NCBI RefSeq assembly: GCF_016909155.1
Contig: NZ_JAFBFG010000002.1
Location: 124,001 to 188,000 of the forward strand
Length of the DNA: 64,000 nucleotides
Direction of reading: 5' to 3'
Source of the DNA: Chryseomicrobium aureum
Lineage (GTDB): Bacteria > Bacillota > Bacilli > Bacillales_A > Planococcaceae
The notes under the pieces are model-generated. The model ran no database searches. It saw only the letters and a program-made list of their open reading frames with translations, and was not told the origin of the DNA. Both the position numbers and the translations under genes were made by a program. Shown in pieces: positions 27,647 to 35,979 of the stretch (within the stretch, counting starts at the first letter, position 1; each line of letters starts with the position of its first letter).

Positions 27647-28510
27647 TTAAGGGCGCATATTCATCCAACTGCCAACGTGATGCACAGAAATTCCTGCAAA
27701 TGAAGAATAACCCCTAAATGCAGTGTTGACATCTACTAATGCCCGTTCCATCGCTTGTTCGCCTTCTTCATGAAAACTAATGAAAGGATAGTCCTTAGAC
27801 TCCATCGTTTCGACACCTACACGAACTTTCTTTCCATACGTATTCCCCCAAGCCATCTCTTTTGAAGAAATATCAATAATCGCTTGTGCTGTATCGCGAT
27901 AAGACATTAAGGCAACACCATCTGTATTTTTGATTGTCCACTCTGCTAAGTTCCCTTTTCCGTAAGCTGGATTTTTATAAGTGATCTCATCAAACCAGAA
28001 TGGAATGTCTGCTTCAAACTGTAATTTGTGTGTCTTTGAAAAGGTAGCAAGCTCTGTGATTACATTTTGAAAGCCTCGAACAGTTGCGGCACGTTTCGTT
28101 TCCCATTCAGGAAGTCCGTAAGGCTCGATATCTACGTGGATGCCATCAAACTTTGCTGTAGCTGGAGCAGTTGTTTGATAATTGGCTACCCAGTTTTTGA
28201 ATTTGTTTTTTGCTTTAGCGCCAGTAGTGTTGCCCCAGTTTGGAGCCCCGTCTAAAGCAAACACTTTGATATTCGCTTTATGAGCACCTGTCAAGAATGC
28301 ATGATAGTTTGTGCGTGGGATGTCTGAATCGATTTGCACAAAGACAGTTGAAACTTTCTTTTGTTGTAAGAACGCTAATGTGGACTCTGGCGAATCATAG
28401 AACATCCATGGGTTCCATAGCCAAGTTGCACGGTCTGGTGTTTGCGCCATTGCAGGACTACCTCCGATGAATAGCAAGAGAGTAAAGAATAGAACAACGA
28501 TTTTTTTCAT
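27647..28510 (-). CDS. secreted TIM-barrel-like (glycoside-hydrolase-like) protein under c-di-GMP riboswitch control
   Basis: 287 residues. A Sec signal peptide (MKKIVVLFFTLLLFIGGSPA, cleavage after AMA) is followed by a single soluble domain. FDGIHVDIEPYGLPEW at about residue 144 looks like a catalytic strand of a TIM-barrel glycosidase, and IKVFALDGAPNWG and GVALMSYRDTAQ fit later strands. I do not recognise the exact family; a role on exopolysaccharide or cell wall is suggested by fold and regulation only. AGGAGGG lies 8 nt before the ATG and can be masked by the upstream riboswitch. Confidence 0.8.
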   Translation of the reverse strand: MKKIVVLFFTLLLFIGGSPAMAQTPDRATWLWNPWMFYDSPESTLAFLQQKKVSTVFVQIDSDIPRTNYHAFLTGAHKANIKVFALDGAPNWGNTTGAKAKNKFKNWVANYQTTAPATAKFDGIHVDIEPYGLPEWETKRAATVRGFQNVITELATFSKTHKLQFEADIPFWFDEITYKNPAYGKGNLAEWTIKNTDGVALMSYRDTAQAIIDISSKEMAWGNTYGKKVRVGVETMESKDYPFISFHEEGEQAMERALVDVNTAFRGYSSFAGISVHHVGSWMNMRP

Positions 28511-28518
28511 GATGATTC

Positions 28519-28555
28519 CCTCCTAGGATGATGTTTGACCAAGCATCCTAGTAGG
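28519..28555 (-). promoter_or_regulatory. riboswitch expression platform: Shine-Dalgarno-masking helix
   Basis: On the minus strand CCTACTAGGATG (28555-28544) can pair with CATCCTAGGAGG (28530-28519), 11 of 12 positions with one A-G mismatch, covering the AGGAGG of the downstream gene. A competing small hairpin, CATCC/GGATG, uses part of the first strand. No T-run is present, so control should be translational. Which state the ligand favours is not evident. Confidence 0.65.
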
Positions 28556-28557
28556 AT

Positions 28558-28645
28558 GTTGGCAACCTGACGACCTTACATACACTGTATGCTTAGGCTC
28601 ATGGCTTTGCGTCCTTGCCTTTCGGACAAGTTTGCCGTTTACAAC
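28558..28645 (-). promoter_or_regulatory. cyclic-di-GMP-I (GEMM-I) riboswitch aptamer
   Basis: Minus strand carries the GEMM-I landmarks in order: GGCAAAC, a stem capped by a GAAA tetraloop (CTTGTCC-GAAA-GGCAAG with one bulged U), GGACGCAAAGCCA, the tetraloop-receptor element CCTAAG, a CATACA/TGTATG hairpin and closing GGTTGCC. Spacing and order agree with Rfam GEMM-I as I know it. It lies about 50 nt upstream of the secreted protein gene. Confidence 0.88.
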
Positions 28646-28765
28646 AACTTTTAGTGTCAGTATAAATCGAAAAAATAAAAAAGAAAGAGTGCGAATTTCT
28701 TATTTTTATAGTATGAAAAATTTGAAATCAAAGAACAGTAGGGACTTAGGGCACTTCATAGAAAA

Positions 28766-28791
28766 ACCCTCTATCTAGTTAGATAGAGGGT
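28766..28791 (-). terminator. terminator of the small acidic lipoprotein gene
   Basis: ACCCTCTATCTA (28766-28777), GT loop, TAGATAGAGGGT (28780-28791), T-run on the minus strand. Confidence 0.88.
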
Positions 28792-28809
28792 AGGGATTTG
28801 GACCATGAA

Positions 28810-29004
28810 TTACTCTGAATCTTCTTCATCCGTGTCATCCATATTATCTTCTGCGTCATTTACATCTTCTTCAATTTCTTGCTCTGTACCATCATCGATG
28901 TTGTCTTGATCGACGCCATCTCCACAAGCTGTTAGTAAACCTAAAGATAAGAATGCTGCTGCTCCAACTTTAAACCATTTTTGACCGGCTACTAATTTTT
29001 CCAT
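28810..29004 (-). CDS. small acidic lipoprotein
   Basis: 64 residues. Signal peptide with lipobox LTAC at about residues 24-27, then a short, almost entirely acidic tail (EQEIEEDVNDAEDNMDDTDE). No family recognised. Good RBS (AGGAGG, then AATTCAA before the ATG). A SigB-like promoter lies about 70-90 nt upstream and a terminator follows, so it is an independent stress-type unit. It would be an anchored polyanionic surface peptide. Confidence 0.78.
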   Translation of the reverse strand: MEKLVAGQKWFKVGAAAFLSLGLLTACGDGVDQDNIDDGTEQEIEEDVNDAEDNMDDTDEEDSE

Positions 29005-29071
29005 TTGAATTCCTCCTAAATGTCGGTTTGTTTTACTTTCCTTACAGGTATTTCGTGCACTTGACTAATAA

Positions 29072-29097
29072 ATACCCAGACACCTGTTTGAACAAAC
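29072..29097 (-). promoter_or_regulatory. SigB-like promoter (acidic lipoprotein)
   Basis: Minus strand GTTTGT (29097-29092), 14-nt spacer, GGGTAT (29077-29072). The -10 matches the SigB consensus exactly. Confidence 0.75.
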
Positions 29098-29146
29098 CTC
29101 TACTACTTAAAATAGGGCAAAACACATAGGAAATTAAGATAGAGGT

Positions 29147-29176
29147 CTGACATCATACAATGAAATGGTGTATACT
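29147..29176 (+). promoter_or_regulatory. SigA promoter of the CynX-type MFS gene
   Basis: CTGACA (29147-29152), 18-nt spacer, TATACT (29171-29176), about 45 nt before the start codon. Confidence 0.65.
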
Positions 29177-29220
29177 AAATAAGGTTTGATACATTTACAA
29201 TGATAGAAAGTAGGATATAT

Positions 29221-30411
29221 ATGACAAAACCAACGAAACAGCAGGGACTAGTGCTGTTTATACTCGGAATTATCTTTTTGTCACTGACTCTCCGTTCTCC
29301 TCTAACAGCAGTTGGACCGGTAACGGAATTTATTCAAAACGGCCTCATGATGTCAACGACATTAATAGGACTACTTACAACGATTCCATTATTGGCATTT
29401 GCAGTAGTTTCACCGTTTGCACCTAAAGTGGCCAAGCAAATTGGAACAGAAGCTACTTTATTATGGTCCATAGTGTTACTTGTTGGGGGAATTGCGCTCC
29501 GTTCGGGTGGCTCAATTACACTATTGATTTTCGGAACAGCTATTATTGGTGTTGCGATTGCGTTTGGTAACGTGTTATTACCATCCATTATTAAAGATCG
29601 TTTCCCACTGCATGTAGGTTTATTGACAGCCGTATTCTCTGTCGTCATGAACTTATCAGCAGCACTTGGAGCAGGAATTGCATATCCAGTTGCAGCAGAA
29701 ACATCATTCGGATGGCAAGGTTCATTAGGAGTCTGGGCAATTCTTGGAGTGCTGGCAATTGTTATTTGGTTACCTCAATTGAAACATCGTAAGACGGAAC
29801 CGATTGATGCCACTTCAGAAATAGTAGATAATCCATCTATTTTGAAATCTCCTGTCACATGGAGCGTGACACTGATGATGGCGTTACAGTCTTTGATTTT
29901 CTATACGACAGCCGCTTGGTTACCGGCGATGTTGATTGAAAAGGGCATGAGCCCAGATTCTGCAGGGTATATGCTATCCTTTATGCAGTTTGCCCAGTTA
30001 CCGATGACCTTCATCGCTCCGATTTTGGCAGCGAAAATGGTAAATCAACGTCCACTTGTCTGGTTCTTCAGTGTTCTTTACATCATTGGATTCACTGGCT
30101 TACTGCTTGATCCAAATGGAGCAATGACAATCCTTTGGATGATTTTAATTGGATTCGCTGGAGGTACATCTTTTGCTCTGACGATGATGATGTTCACGCT
30201 ACGCACGAAGACAGCTATGGATGCAGCAGAATTATCGGGAATTGCTCAATCTATTGGATATCTTCTTGCAGCAGCAGGACCTGTATTGTTCGCATTCGTG
30301 AATGAAACAACAGGTAGCTGGTATGTCCCGACAATTCTATTCATTGTGACATGTGTATTGTTGCTAGTTGCAGCACTTCACGCAGCAGGAAATCGATACG
30401 TACGCAATTAA
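29221..30411 (+). CDS. MFS transporter, CynX/NimT family
   Basis: 396 residues, 12 predicted membrane segments. The N-terminus FLSLTLRSPLTAVGPV and the later FGNVLLPSIIKDRFP and GFAGGTSFALTMMMFTLRT are characteristic of the CynX/NimT (2-nitroimidazole/cyanate-type) exporter family. The substrate is not determined. ATG at 29221 is chosen because AGTAGGA lies 5 nt upstream; an earlier in-frame ATG at 29200 lacks an RBS. Ends at a strong terminator. Confidence 0.88.
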   Translation: MTKPTKQQGLVLFILGIIFLSLTLRSPLTAVGPVTEFIQNGLMMSTTLIGLLTTIPLLAFAVVSPFAPKVAKQIGTEATLLWSIVLLVGGIALRSGGSITLLIFGTAIIGVAIAFGNVLLPSIIKDRFPLHVGLLTAVFSVVMNLSAALGAGIAYPVAAETSFGWQGSLGVWAILGVLAIVIWLPQLKHRKTEPIDATSEIVDNPSILKSPVTWSVTLMMALQSLIFYTTAAWLPAMLIEKGMSPDSAGYMLSFMQFAQLPMTFIAPILAAKMVNQRPLVWFFSVLYIIGFTGLLLDPNGAMTILWMILIGFAGGTSFALTMMMFTLRTKTAMDAAELSGIAQSIGYLLAAAGPVLFAFVNETTGSWYVPTILFIVTCVLLLVAALHAAGNRYVRN

Positions 30412-30421
30412 CTAGATGCAA

Positions 30422-30458
30422 AGAAGCCTCGACAGTTCAGTCGGAGGCTTCTTTTTTA
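30422..30458. terminator. terminator between convergent MFS and UbiB genes
   Basis: AGAAGCCTC...GAGGCTTCT stem with GAC/GTC extension, followed by TTTTTT on the plus strand; a shorter T-run on the minus strand may also stop UbiB transcripts. Confidence 0.88.
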
Positions 30459-30468
30459 TACATATCGC

Positions 30469-32076
30469 TCAACGTTTTTTGTAAAAGCTTCGTAAGAATA
30501 CAATCCCGAAAATGGCAGATAGGGTAGAGAGCCAAACATGTTGAAAGAATATGCCTGTGAAAAAGGCAATTAATGAAATAGCTCCCATCAACGCATGGAC
30601 AGCCCGATCTAAAAAGATATGTTGCACACGTACTTTTTCGATTGTTGTAGCTTCAACTAATTTGCGTAAGCGGGCAGGTTCATCCAAAAGTGAATACACC
30701 TTTTGTAAAGGAACAGCCCCTTTTTGAAGCCAGGATAAGACACGGTCTTGTTGATTCACATCTTCGTTTCCAAGTGCTTTATCTCGTGTCCAACTCAAGA
30801 TGCGTGGTTTCCCAAGAGCCAATAAGTCCACACTCGGATCGAGTGCATGGAGAACACCAACAAACGTTGTAAGTGCTCGACCAAAGAATGCAAATTCTGC
30901 AGGTAATTGAACAGGCTGCGTGCGAACAATATGACGAATATCGGTCAGCAGTCTTTCGATAATATAACTGTCCATTTTAGCTAGCTCATTCGTTTCGTAT
31001 GCATGAATCATGCGTCGAATCGTATCTGCCAAAAGTGGCCGATCTGCATTGGGTAACAAGAAATTCAACTCTTCAAGTGCATCCAATATCTCATCGTCAT
31101 TTTCAAGCAAGATACCTTGAATAGCTTTCATAATGGAGCGCGTTTGATCAGGAGTAATCGCTCCGACCATTCCAAAATCTAAAAGAACAATCGTGCCATC
31201 TTGTTGAATCATCATGTTGCCAGCGTGTGGATCTGCATGAAATTCACCACTGCGCAGAATCTGTTCTAAGAACAAATTAAATAACCGTTTCGTCACTTCT
31301 GTAGGATCAATACCGTGTTTTTCCATATAAGAGACATTCGTGATTCGCGTTCCTTCAATCCATTCCATCACCAATACTCTACGTGTGGAATACTCTTCAA
31401 AATAGATGGGAAAACAGATGCCATCTAAATCACGAAACCGTTGTTGGAACGACCGACCATGACGCAACTCTTGCAGGAAATCTAATTCAGGAAGCAACGT
31501 ACTTTCCATTTCTCTATAAAGTAGGTCAAAATCGATTTGCTTAGTGAATGTAGTAAATCGCTTGGCAAGCCAAATAACGACACGCATCGCCTGAAAGTCA
31601 TACCGAATAATACGTTCGATGCCTGGGCGTTGAATCTTTACGGCAACATCACGGCCATCGAGAAGCGTAGCTTTATAAACTTCTCCGATGGAAGCAGATG
31701 CAATCGATTCTTTTGAGATGGATGTGACATATTGAGAGGTGGGCCCGTTCCATTCTTCTTCTAAAACTTTCATAGCAAGCTCGCGTTCCACAGGAGGGAC
31801 ACGGTCTGTCATCCCCTCTAATTCTTCAATAAAGGCTTGAGGCAAAACGTCTGCACGTGCAGATAGAAATTGTCCCACTTTTATCATGAGTCCGCCTAAA
31901 TACAGGGCTGTTTCTTTGTATTCTATCGCTTGTTTTACAATGAGTCGTTCCCACTTCACTTGAACGGAAGGAGTAAATCGACCGCGATATTTTCTTTGGA
32001 AGAAGTAGACTTGCAGGAAAAATTTAATCGACATCCAAACTATTCGATACATCCGGTACCAGGCTACATTTTTCAC
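30469..32076 (-). CDS. UbiB/ABC1/AarF family atypical kinase
   Basis: 535 residues. Family marks: KVGQFLSARADVLP (KxGQ), the Ala-rich nucleotide loop ASIGEVYKA, the Lys in VAVKIQRPG, EFHADPHAGNM and the DFG of VLLDFGMVGAI. Two hydrophobic segments close to the C-terminus should anchor it in the membrane. Bacterial members support quinone synthesis or lipid homeostasis through ATPase activity. GTG at 32076 is preferred because AAGGAG lies 9 nt upstream; the frame runs open to 32253 across the preceding terminator. Confidence 0.9.
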   Translation of the reverse strand: MKNVAWYRMYRIVWMSIKFFLQVYFFQRKYRGRFTPSVQVKWERLIVKQAIEYKETALYLGGLMIKVGQFLSARADVLPQAFIEELEGMTDRVPPVERELAMKVLEEEWNGPTSQYVTSISKESIASASIGEVYKATLLDGRDVAVKIQRPGIERIIRYDFQAMRVVIWLAKRFTTFTKQIDFDLLYREMESTLLPELDFLQELRHGRSFQQRFRDLDGICFPIYFEEYSTRRVLVMEWIEGTRITNVSYMEKHGIDPTEVTKRLFNLFLEQILRSGEFHADPHAGNMMIQQDGTIVLLDFGMVGAITPDQTRSIMKAIQGILLENDDEILDALEELNFLLPNADRPLLADTIRRMIHAYETNELAKMDSYIIERLLTDIRHIVRTQPVQLPAEFAFFGRALTTFVGVLHALDPSVDLLALGKPRILSWTRDKALGNEDVNQQDRVLSWLQKGAVPLQKVYSLLDEPARLRKLVEATTIEKVRVQHIFLDRAVHALMGAISLIAFFTGIFFQHVWLSTLSAIFGIVFLRSFYKKR

Positions 32077-32147
32077 TCGACATCGCTCCTTGTAGCTCTC
32101 ATTATAGTGCGCCTGAAACCAAGAGTCCAAGAACTCACATAAAAAAT

Positions 32148-32175
32148 CGGACAGGCCGCTGTGCGAACCTGCCCG
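32148..32175 (-). terminator. terminator behind the channel-like gene
   Basis: CGGACAGG/CCTGCCCG stem (minus strand GGGCAGG then CCTGTCC) followed by ATTTTTT. It lies between the end of the channel gene and the UbiB RBS. Confidence 0.8.
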
Positions 32176-32188
32176 AGGGGAAATAAAG

Positions 32189-33913
32189 TTATTCTTTACG
32201 GTCTTCGTCAGTACGGTGATCTTCCGGTGAATCGTGGTATGGGTGAAGATCATTTGTTTCAGGAAGATTAAATCCTGTATCTTGAGGGACGTCTTGTGCT
32301 AGTGTCTCGTCTCCATGAGCAGAAGTTCCGTGCATAAAGCGCTCTTCTTCTTGAGCAGCCTTTACATCGTCTTTCGCGTTTTGTTTCATTTCTTCTTTTT
32401 TCTGCTCGTAATTCTCTTTATCAACTTCTGCTTCATCAATTGATTTCTCCATACGATCTAGGTAACGAGATGCATGTTCGCGTCCACCCAGTCCGAAGGC
32501 TAAACCAAAAGCAAGTGCTACTCCACCCAAGATTAAGATGAAGGCAGATTGAATGATACCAGGTGCGAATCCTAATTGGCTAAGTGCCATGAAGAATGCA
32601 AATCCTAAGATAGCATATTTAGCTACTAGGCGTAAGAAGTGAGGAGATCCTGATGCATCTTTCATCAAACTTCCTACTAATTTTTCAGCTAAGTTTGCTA
32701 ACCAGAAACCTACAGCTAAGATAACTAATGCAGCAATTACCATTGGAAGGTAAGCGAAGACTGCACTTCCAAGTGAAACCATGAACTCTAAGTTAACGAG
32801 TTGCAGTGCTTCCATAACGAATAACAAGACGATTACTACTTGGACAATAGTTCCGATAATAGACGCTATATCAAAGTTCTTTGCATTTGTAGAGTTTAAA
32901 CCCATCTTTGTAGCTAAGTTGTTGATACCAAACCCATTCAATAAGTTGATTACAAAATCTTTCACAAATTTTGCTACATAGATACCAACAATGACTAAGA
33001 TGATAGCTACGATAATTTGTGGAATCATCGACATAATGTCATTGAGCATGGCAATCGCAGGACCAGAAATTCCTTCTAAATCAAGAATTTCCAGAGCGGT
33101 AATTGTGATTGGAATCAAAATTAAAATGAAAGCCACTAAACCAGCAATTTTTGAAAGGCTCGTATTAGAGGTAGAGGTATCATTTTTTAAATTCAGTTTA
33201 TCTGTAAAACGATCGATTCCAACCGAGTGTAGGAATTTCTCTACCAAATTACGAACAAGTTTTGCAAGGAAGAATCCAATTGCAAAAACAATTGCAGCAG
33301 ATACTAATTTAGGGATGAAGTTGATGAAGCTTGAAAGCATATCTTCGAATGGACCACTTAATCCATCAATTCCAAGTGCATTCAGTACGGCTGGTAAGAA
33401 TAATAGGAAGATCAAGTAATAAGCGATATTTGCTACTGTATCTGTCCATTTTGTTGTCTGCTCACCAGTAGTCGTCATCCCTGCTTTTTCACCAAAGCGG
33501 TTGAAGTCTACTTTGTTGCCAAGCATTTGAATGCCTTTCTTTACAAGAGTGGCAAGTACCCAGGCGACTAGTAAAATCAAACCAGCTTTTAGAATGTTTA
33601 AGAATGCGCTTGTTAAAGTATCGTACATACTAGCAAACGGAGCAGCAAAAGTATGTAGGTTCATGATGTTAAAGAATAGAACGAAAGCTAACAATAATAG
33701 AATAAAGAAAACTACTTTACTAATCACTTTCTCCACAGACCATTTTGATTTTGTGTTACCTAATCGTTCATTAAGGTTCAACTTACGCAAACCTTTATAA
33801 ACGAGCTTCTCCATGAACTTTGCAATGAAAAATCCAATTAATAAAACAAAAAGTGCTAATAAAAGATCAGGTAAAAATGAAAGCATGTCACGTACATAAA
33901 ACTCATTAAACAA
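32189..33913 (-). CDS. mechanosensitive-channel-like protein with five conserved TM-helix repeats
   Basis: 574 residues. Five repeated hydrophobic units, each ending in a pattern like GFFIAKFMEKLV, VGIYVAKFVKDFV or VGFWLANLAEKLV, match the conserved TM_helix family (PF05552) related to MscS-type channels. About 90 C-terminal residues are charged and hydrophilic (many Glu/Asp/Lys). The pore-lining beta domain of MscS is not evident. A SigB-like promoter precedes it, which fits osmotic or general stress. Strong GGAGGAG RBS. Confidence 0.82.
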   Translation of the reverse strand: MFNEFYVRDMLSFLPDLLLALFVLLIGFFIAKFMEKLVYKGLRKLNLNERLGNTKSKWSVEKVISKVVFFILLLLAFVLFFNIMNLHTFAAPFASMYDTLTSAFLNILKAGLILLVAWVLATLVKKGIQMLGNKVDFNRFGEKAGMTTTGEQTTKWTDTVANIAYYLIFLLFLPAVLNALGIDGLSGPFEDMLSSFINFIPKLVSAAIVFAIGFFLAKLVRNLVEKFLHSVGIDRFTDKLNLKNDTSTSNTSLSKIAGLVAFILILIPITITALEILDLEGISGPAIAMLNDIMSMIPQIIVAIILVIVGIYVAKFVKDFVINLLNGFGINNLATKMGLNSTNAKNFDIASIIGTIVQVVIVLLFVMEALQLVNLEFMVSLGSAVFAYLPMVIAALVILAVGFWLANLAEKLVGSLMKDASGSPHFLRLVAKYAILGFAFFMALSQLGFAPGIIQSAFILILGGVALAFGLAFGLGGREHASRYLDRMEKSIDEAEVDKENYEQKKEEMKQNAKDDVKAAQEEERFMHGTSAHGDETLAQDVPQDTGFNLPETNDLHPYHDSPEDHRTDEDRKE

Positions 33914-33967
33914 TAAAATCTCCTCCTCTTTAGTAAATAAGTTGAAACTGTGCCAATCTAGTAAACT

Positions 33968-33992
33968 ATACCCATTAACATTGGATATAAAC
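33968..33992 (-). promoter_or_regulatory. SigB-like promoter (channel-like gene)
   Basis: Minus strand GTTTAT (33992-33987), 13-nt spacer, GGGTAT (33973-33968). Five of six and six of six consensus bases. Confidence 0.78.
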
Positions 33993-34109
33993 CCCCTAGA
34001 CCAATCGAATCAAATTTTTGGAAAAATGTTTAGAAGAGTGTTTGGTTGGAAAAACTGAGGATGTACCTGAAAGCATAGAACGAATATTACAAAAGGGAGT
34101 TGGACACTA

Positions 34110-34415
34110 ATGGACAACATTCAAAACAAAGTACAAAACGAAATGGAAAACGTATCACCTGAAAAAAAGGAGCAGATCTTACAAGACTTTGATAGATTCA
34201 AATCTTATTTAGGAGATAAAGTAGCTCTTGGAGAAAAAATGGGTCTAGGAGAAGAACAATTAGCGAAGACAGCAGAAGTAGTCGCGGGATATCTGGCTAA
34301 AAAAGAAGAGCCACGTAATGCAGAAGAAAATTTACTACAAAAATTATGGCGCTCTGGAGATAAAGAGCAACAGCATGCACTTGCTCATATGCTTGTAAAC
34401 ATGGTACGTAAATAA
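34110..34415 (+). CDS. DUF3243 family protein
   Basis: 101 residues, soluble and mostly helical: FDRFKSYLGDKVALGEKMGL, VAGYLAKKEEPRNAEENLLQ and LWRSGDKEQQHALAHMLV identify DUF3243 (YmfJ-like). Function is not established. A weak SigB-like match (GTTTAG, 14 nt, GGAAAA) lies about 60-90 nt upstream. It is followed after 13 nt by another small hydrophilic gene. Confidence 0.85.
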   Translation: MDNIQNKVQNEMENVSPEKKEQILQDFDRFKSYLGDKVALGEKMGLGEEQLAKTAEVVAGYLAKKEEPRNAEENLLQKLWRSGDKEQQHALAHMLVNMVRK

Positions 34416-34428
34416 GGAGGAGTTTTTT

Positions 34429-34662
34429 ATGAAACACGATCCTAAAAAAGACCAAACACAAGAGAAACAAGATATAAAAGGGCGTATCATGGATAATCCG
34501 GAGGTAATGAAAACGGATCAAGAAAGTATTTATGATATGCATGATGATATGAAGACTGTGGATACAATTCCAGTCGAAGAATTGAATCAAAAGGTAAAAG
34601 ATGAGGACAAACATCGTCACACGAAAGATTCGTCTTCGAGTGAAGAACGTTATCCTGATTAA
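34429..34662 (+). CDS. small hydrophilic hypothetical protein
   Basis: 77 residues, strongly charged, no hydrophobic core: starts MKHDPKKDQTQEKQDIKGRI and ends in a Ser-rich DSSSSEERYPD. No family recognised; probably disordered. AAGGAGG RBS. Second gene of a two-gene unit with the DUF3243 gene, and within the stress-gene neighbourhood. Confidence 0.75.
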   Translation: MKHDPKKDQTQEKQDIKGRIMDNPEVMKTDQESIYDMHDDMKTVDTIPVEELNQKVKDEDKHRHTKDSSSSEERYPD

Positions 34663-34668
34663 TACAGA

Positions 34669-34702
34669 AAAGACTGCCGGCGATAGAATGCCGGCAGTCT
34701 TT
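34669..34702. terminator. bidirectional terminator
   Basis: AAAGACTGCCGGC (34669-34681), loop, GCCGGCAGTCTTT (34690-34702); perfect 13-bp stem between convergent genes. Confidence 0.92.
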
Positions 34703-34707
34703 CTTTA

Positions 34708-35532
34708 TTATCGTGTTTTTTCGATTGCTGCTAGTGCTTGAAGTACAGAACCATACGTGTGGAAATCAGAGAAGTCGATATTCCCTTGTACGATGGCCAT
34801 TGTAATATTCGGACGCATGCCTGTGAAATATAAATGTATTCCGAGTAGCTGTAATACATTGTGCAGAGTAAAAATGTGTTGTGCAATTTCAGAATCAATG
34901 GTCAAAATCCCTGAAAAATCGATAATCAAGTGATCAACTTCCATCTTTGGGATCTTTGGAACGACATGATTCAACACATAAGTAATACGGTCGTAATCAA
35001 TCATTCCAATTAGAGGGAGTATAGCGACACCATCTTGAACCGGGACAACAGGTGCAGAAAGTTCATTAATTTGATTTTGGCGCTCCCGTAACTTGGCTGC
35101 TTGATGTTTTTCAAACGATTGAATAGATTGGACCATCGCAACATCTAATAGATAATTGAAACGGTTCATGATTCGAACAATCTGAGCAGGACCTACTTCT
35201 AAATCTAGTGCTACTTGTGCAATATGTTTAGAGTATACTAATCGGTTTTGAGCAAAGGGTTCTATGGATTGAGAAAATTCGTCCATGTTTTGTGAATTTG
35301 TTTCACCTTGTTTCTCCGCCCAGTCAAGTAATTCAGCAGCAGCTTCTTCATCTGTTGCTGGGAAAGAACGAGCCATCATCCGAAGAAATTCGATATTTTG
35401 CTGCCGTGCAATCTGCAACTGCTCTTCCGACAATTCAAGCGTAATATGTTTCAATGCATCTTCTACAATCTTATCAATTAATAGGTCAGCATTTTCTTGC
35501 AAATACTGACTTACGCGGACAATTTGATCCAT
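34708..35532 (-). CDS. RsbR-paralogue STAS-domain stressosome protein
   Basis: 274 residues: an N-terminal all-helical non-heme-globin-like RsbR domain (about 1-150), then a STAS domain (GVAILPLIGMIDYDRI; LIIDFSGILTIDSEIAQHIF; LYFTGMRPNITMAIVQG). Stressosome proteins of this type are phosphorylated by RsbT and gate SigB. In B. subtilis RsbRA two STAS Thr residues are targets; by my alignment the first position is Ser here (IDS) and the second is Ala (PNITMA), so phospho-control may be altered. It lies among six SigB-like units. Confidence 0.85.
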   Translation of the reverse strand: MDQIVRVSQYLQENADLLIDKIVEDALKHITLELSEEQLQIARQQNIEFLRMMARSFPATDEEAAAELLDWAEKQGETNSQNMDEFSQSIEPFAQNRLVYSKHIAQVALDLEVGPAQIVRIMNRFNYLLDVAMVQSIQSFEKHQAAKLRERQNQINELSAPVVPVQDGVAILPLIGMIDYDRITYVLNHVVPKIPKMEVDHLIIDFSGILTIDSEIAQHIFTLHNVLQLLGIHLYFTGMRPNITMAIVQGNIDFSDFHTYGSVLQALAAIEKTR

Positions 35533-35546
35533 GGGAGGGCCTCCTG

Positions 35547-35891
35547 TTAAATTAAGAAATCAATGGCAGAAGCCATCGTTTCTTCTGTGATGTCGTAATG
35601 AGACTGATCCCATTTTGCTAAGCGATGCATAACTAAAATAGCTTGTGGTGATTGATGTGTAACATTTAAATCGTCTGCAATCTCTAAAGAAATCGGACGA
35701 TTTTCAATCACTTTTACAAAATAGATAGGAAGGTCTGTTTGAAAATTGGTGACTTGGCGGTGTGCAAATGCAGAAATTGGACAAGTCGTACTGTGCTTAA
35801 ATAAGAAAAAAGGTTGTGTTTCGGATAATTCTAGTAGTTCTTTCCACTGCTCGCGAGATGTAATTTCAAGTAGATTGGTCAACGTCTTCAT
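35547..35891 (-). CDS. brxC: monothiol bacilliredoxin, YtxJ/BrxC family
   Basis: 114 residues, thioredoxin-like fold. The active site FLFKHSTTCPISA is the BrxC signature (single Cys), and VIENRPISLEIADDL with HQSPQAILV completes the family pattern. Reduces bacillithiol mixed disulfides on proteins. The start is uncertain: ATG at 35891 has GAAAGG almost adjacent; an in-frame TTG at 35903 is the alternative. It ends 14 nt before the RsbR-paralogue start, so the two are likely co-transcribed. Confidence 0.85.
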   Translation of the reverse strand: MKTLTNLLEITSREQWKELLELSETQPFFLFKHSTTCPISAFAHRQVTNFQTDLPIYFVKVIENRPISLEIADDLNVTHQSPQAILVMHRLAKWDQSHYDITEETMASAIDFLI

Positions 35892-35916
35892 CCTTTCTGT
35901 CAAGTGTCTTTTTTCA

Positions 35917-35941
35917 GTTTAACACAAATCGTTTAGGGGAA
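35917..35941 (+). promoter_or_regulatory. SigB-like promoter (YusW-like lipoprotein)
   Basis: GTTTAA (35917-35922), 13-nt spacer, GGGGAA (35936-35941). The -35 is perfect; the -10 has four of six consensus bases. Confidence 0.6.
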
Positions 35942-35979
35942 AGATAATTTTAAATGGATTTATGAAAGGAAGAGTGGAA

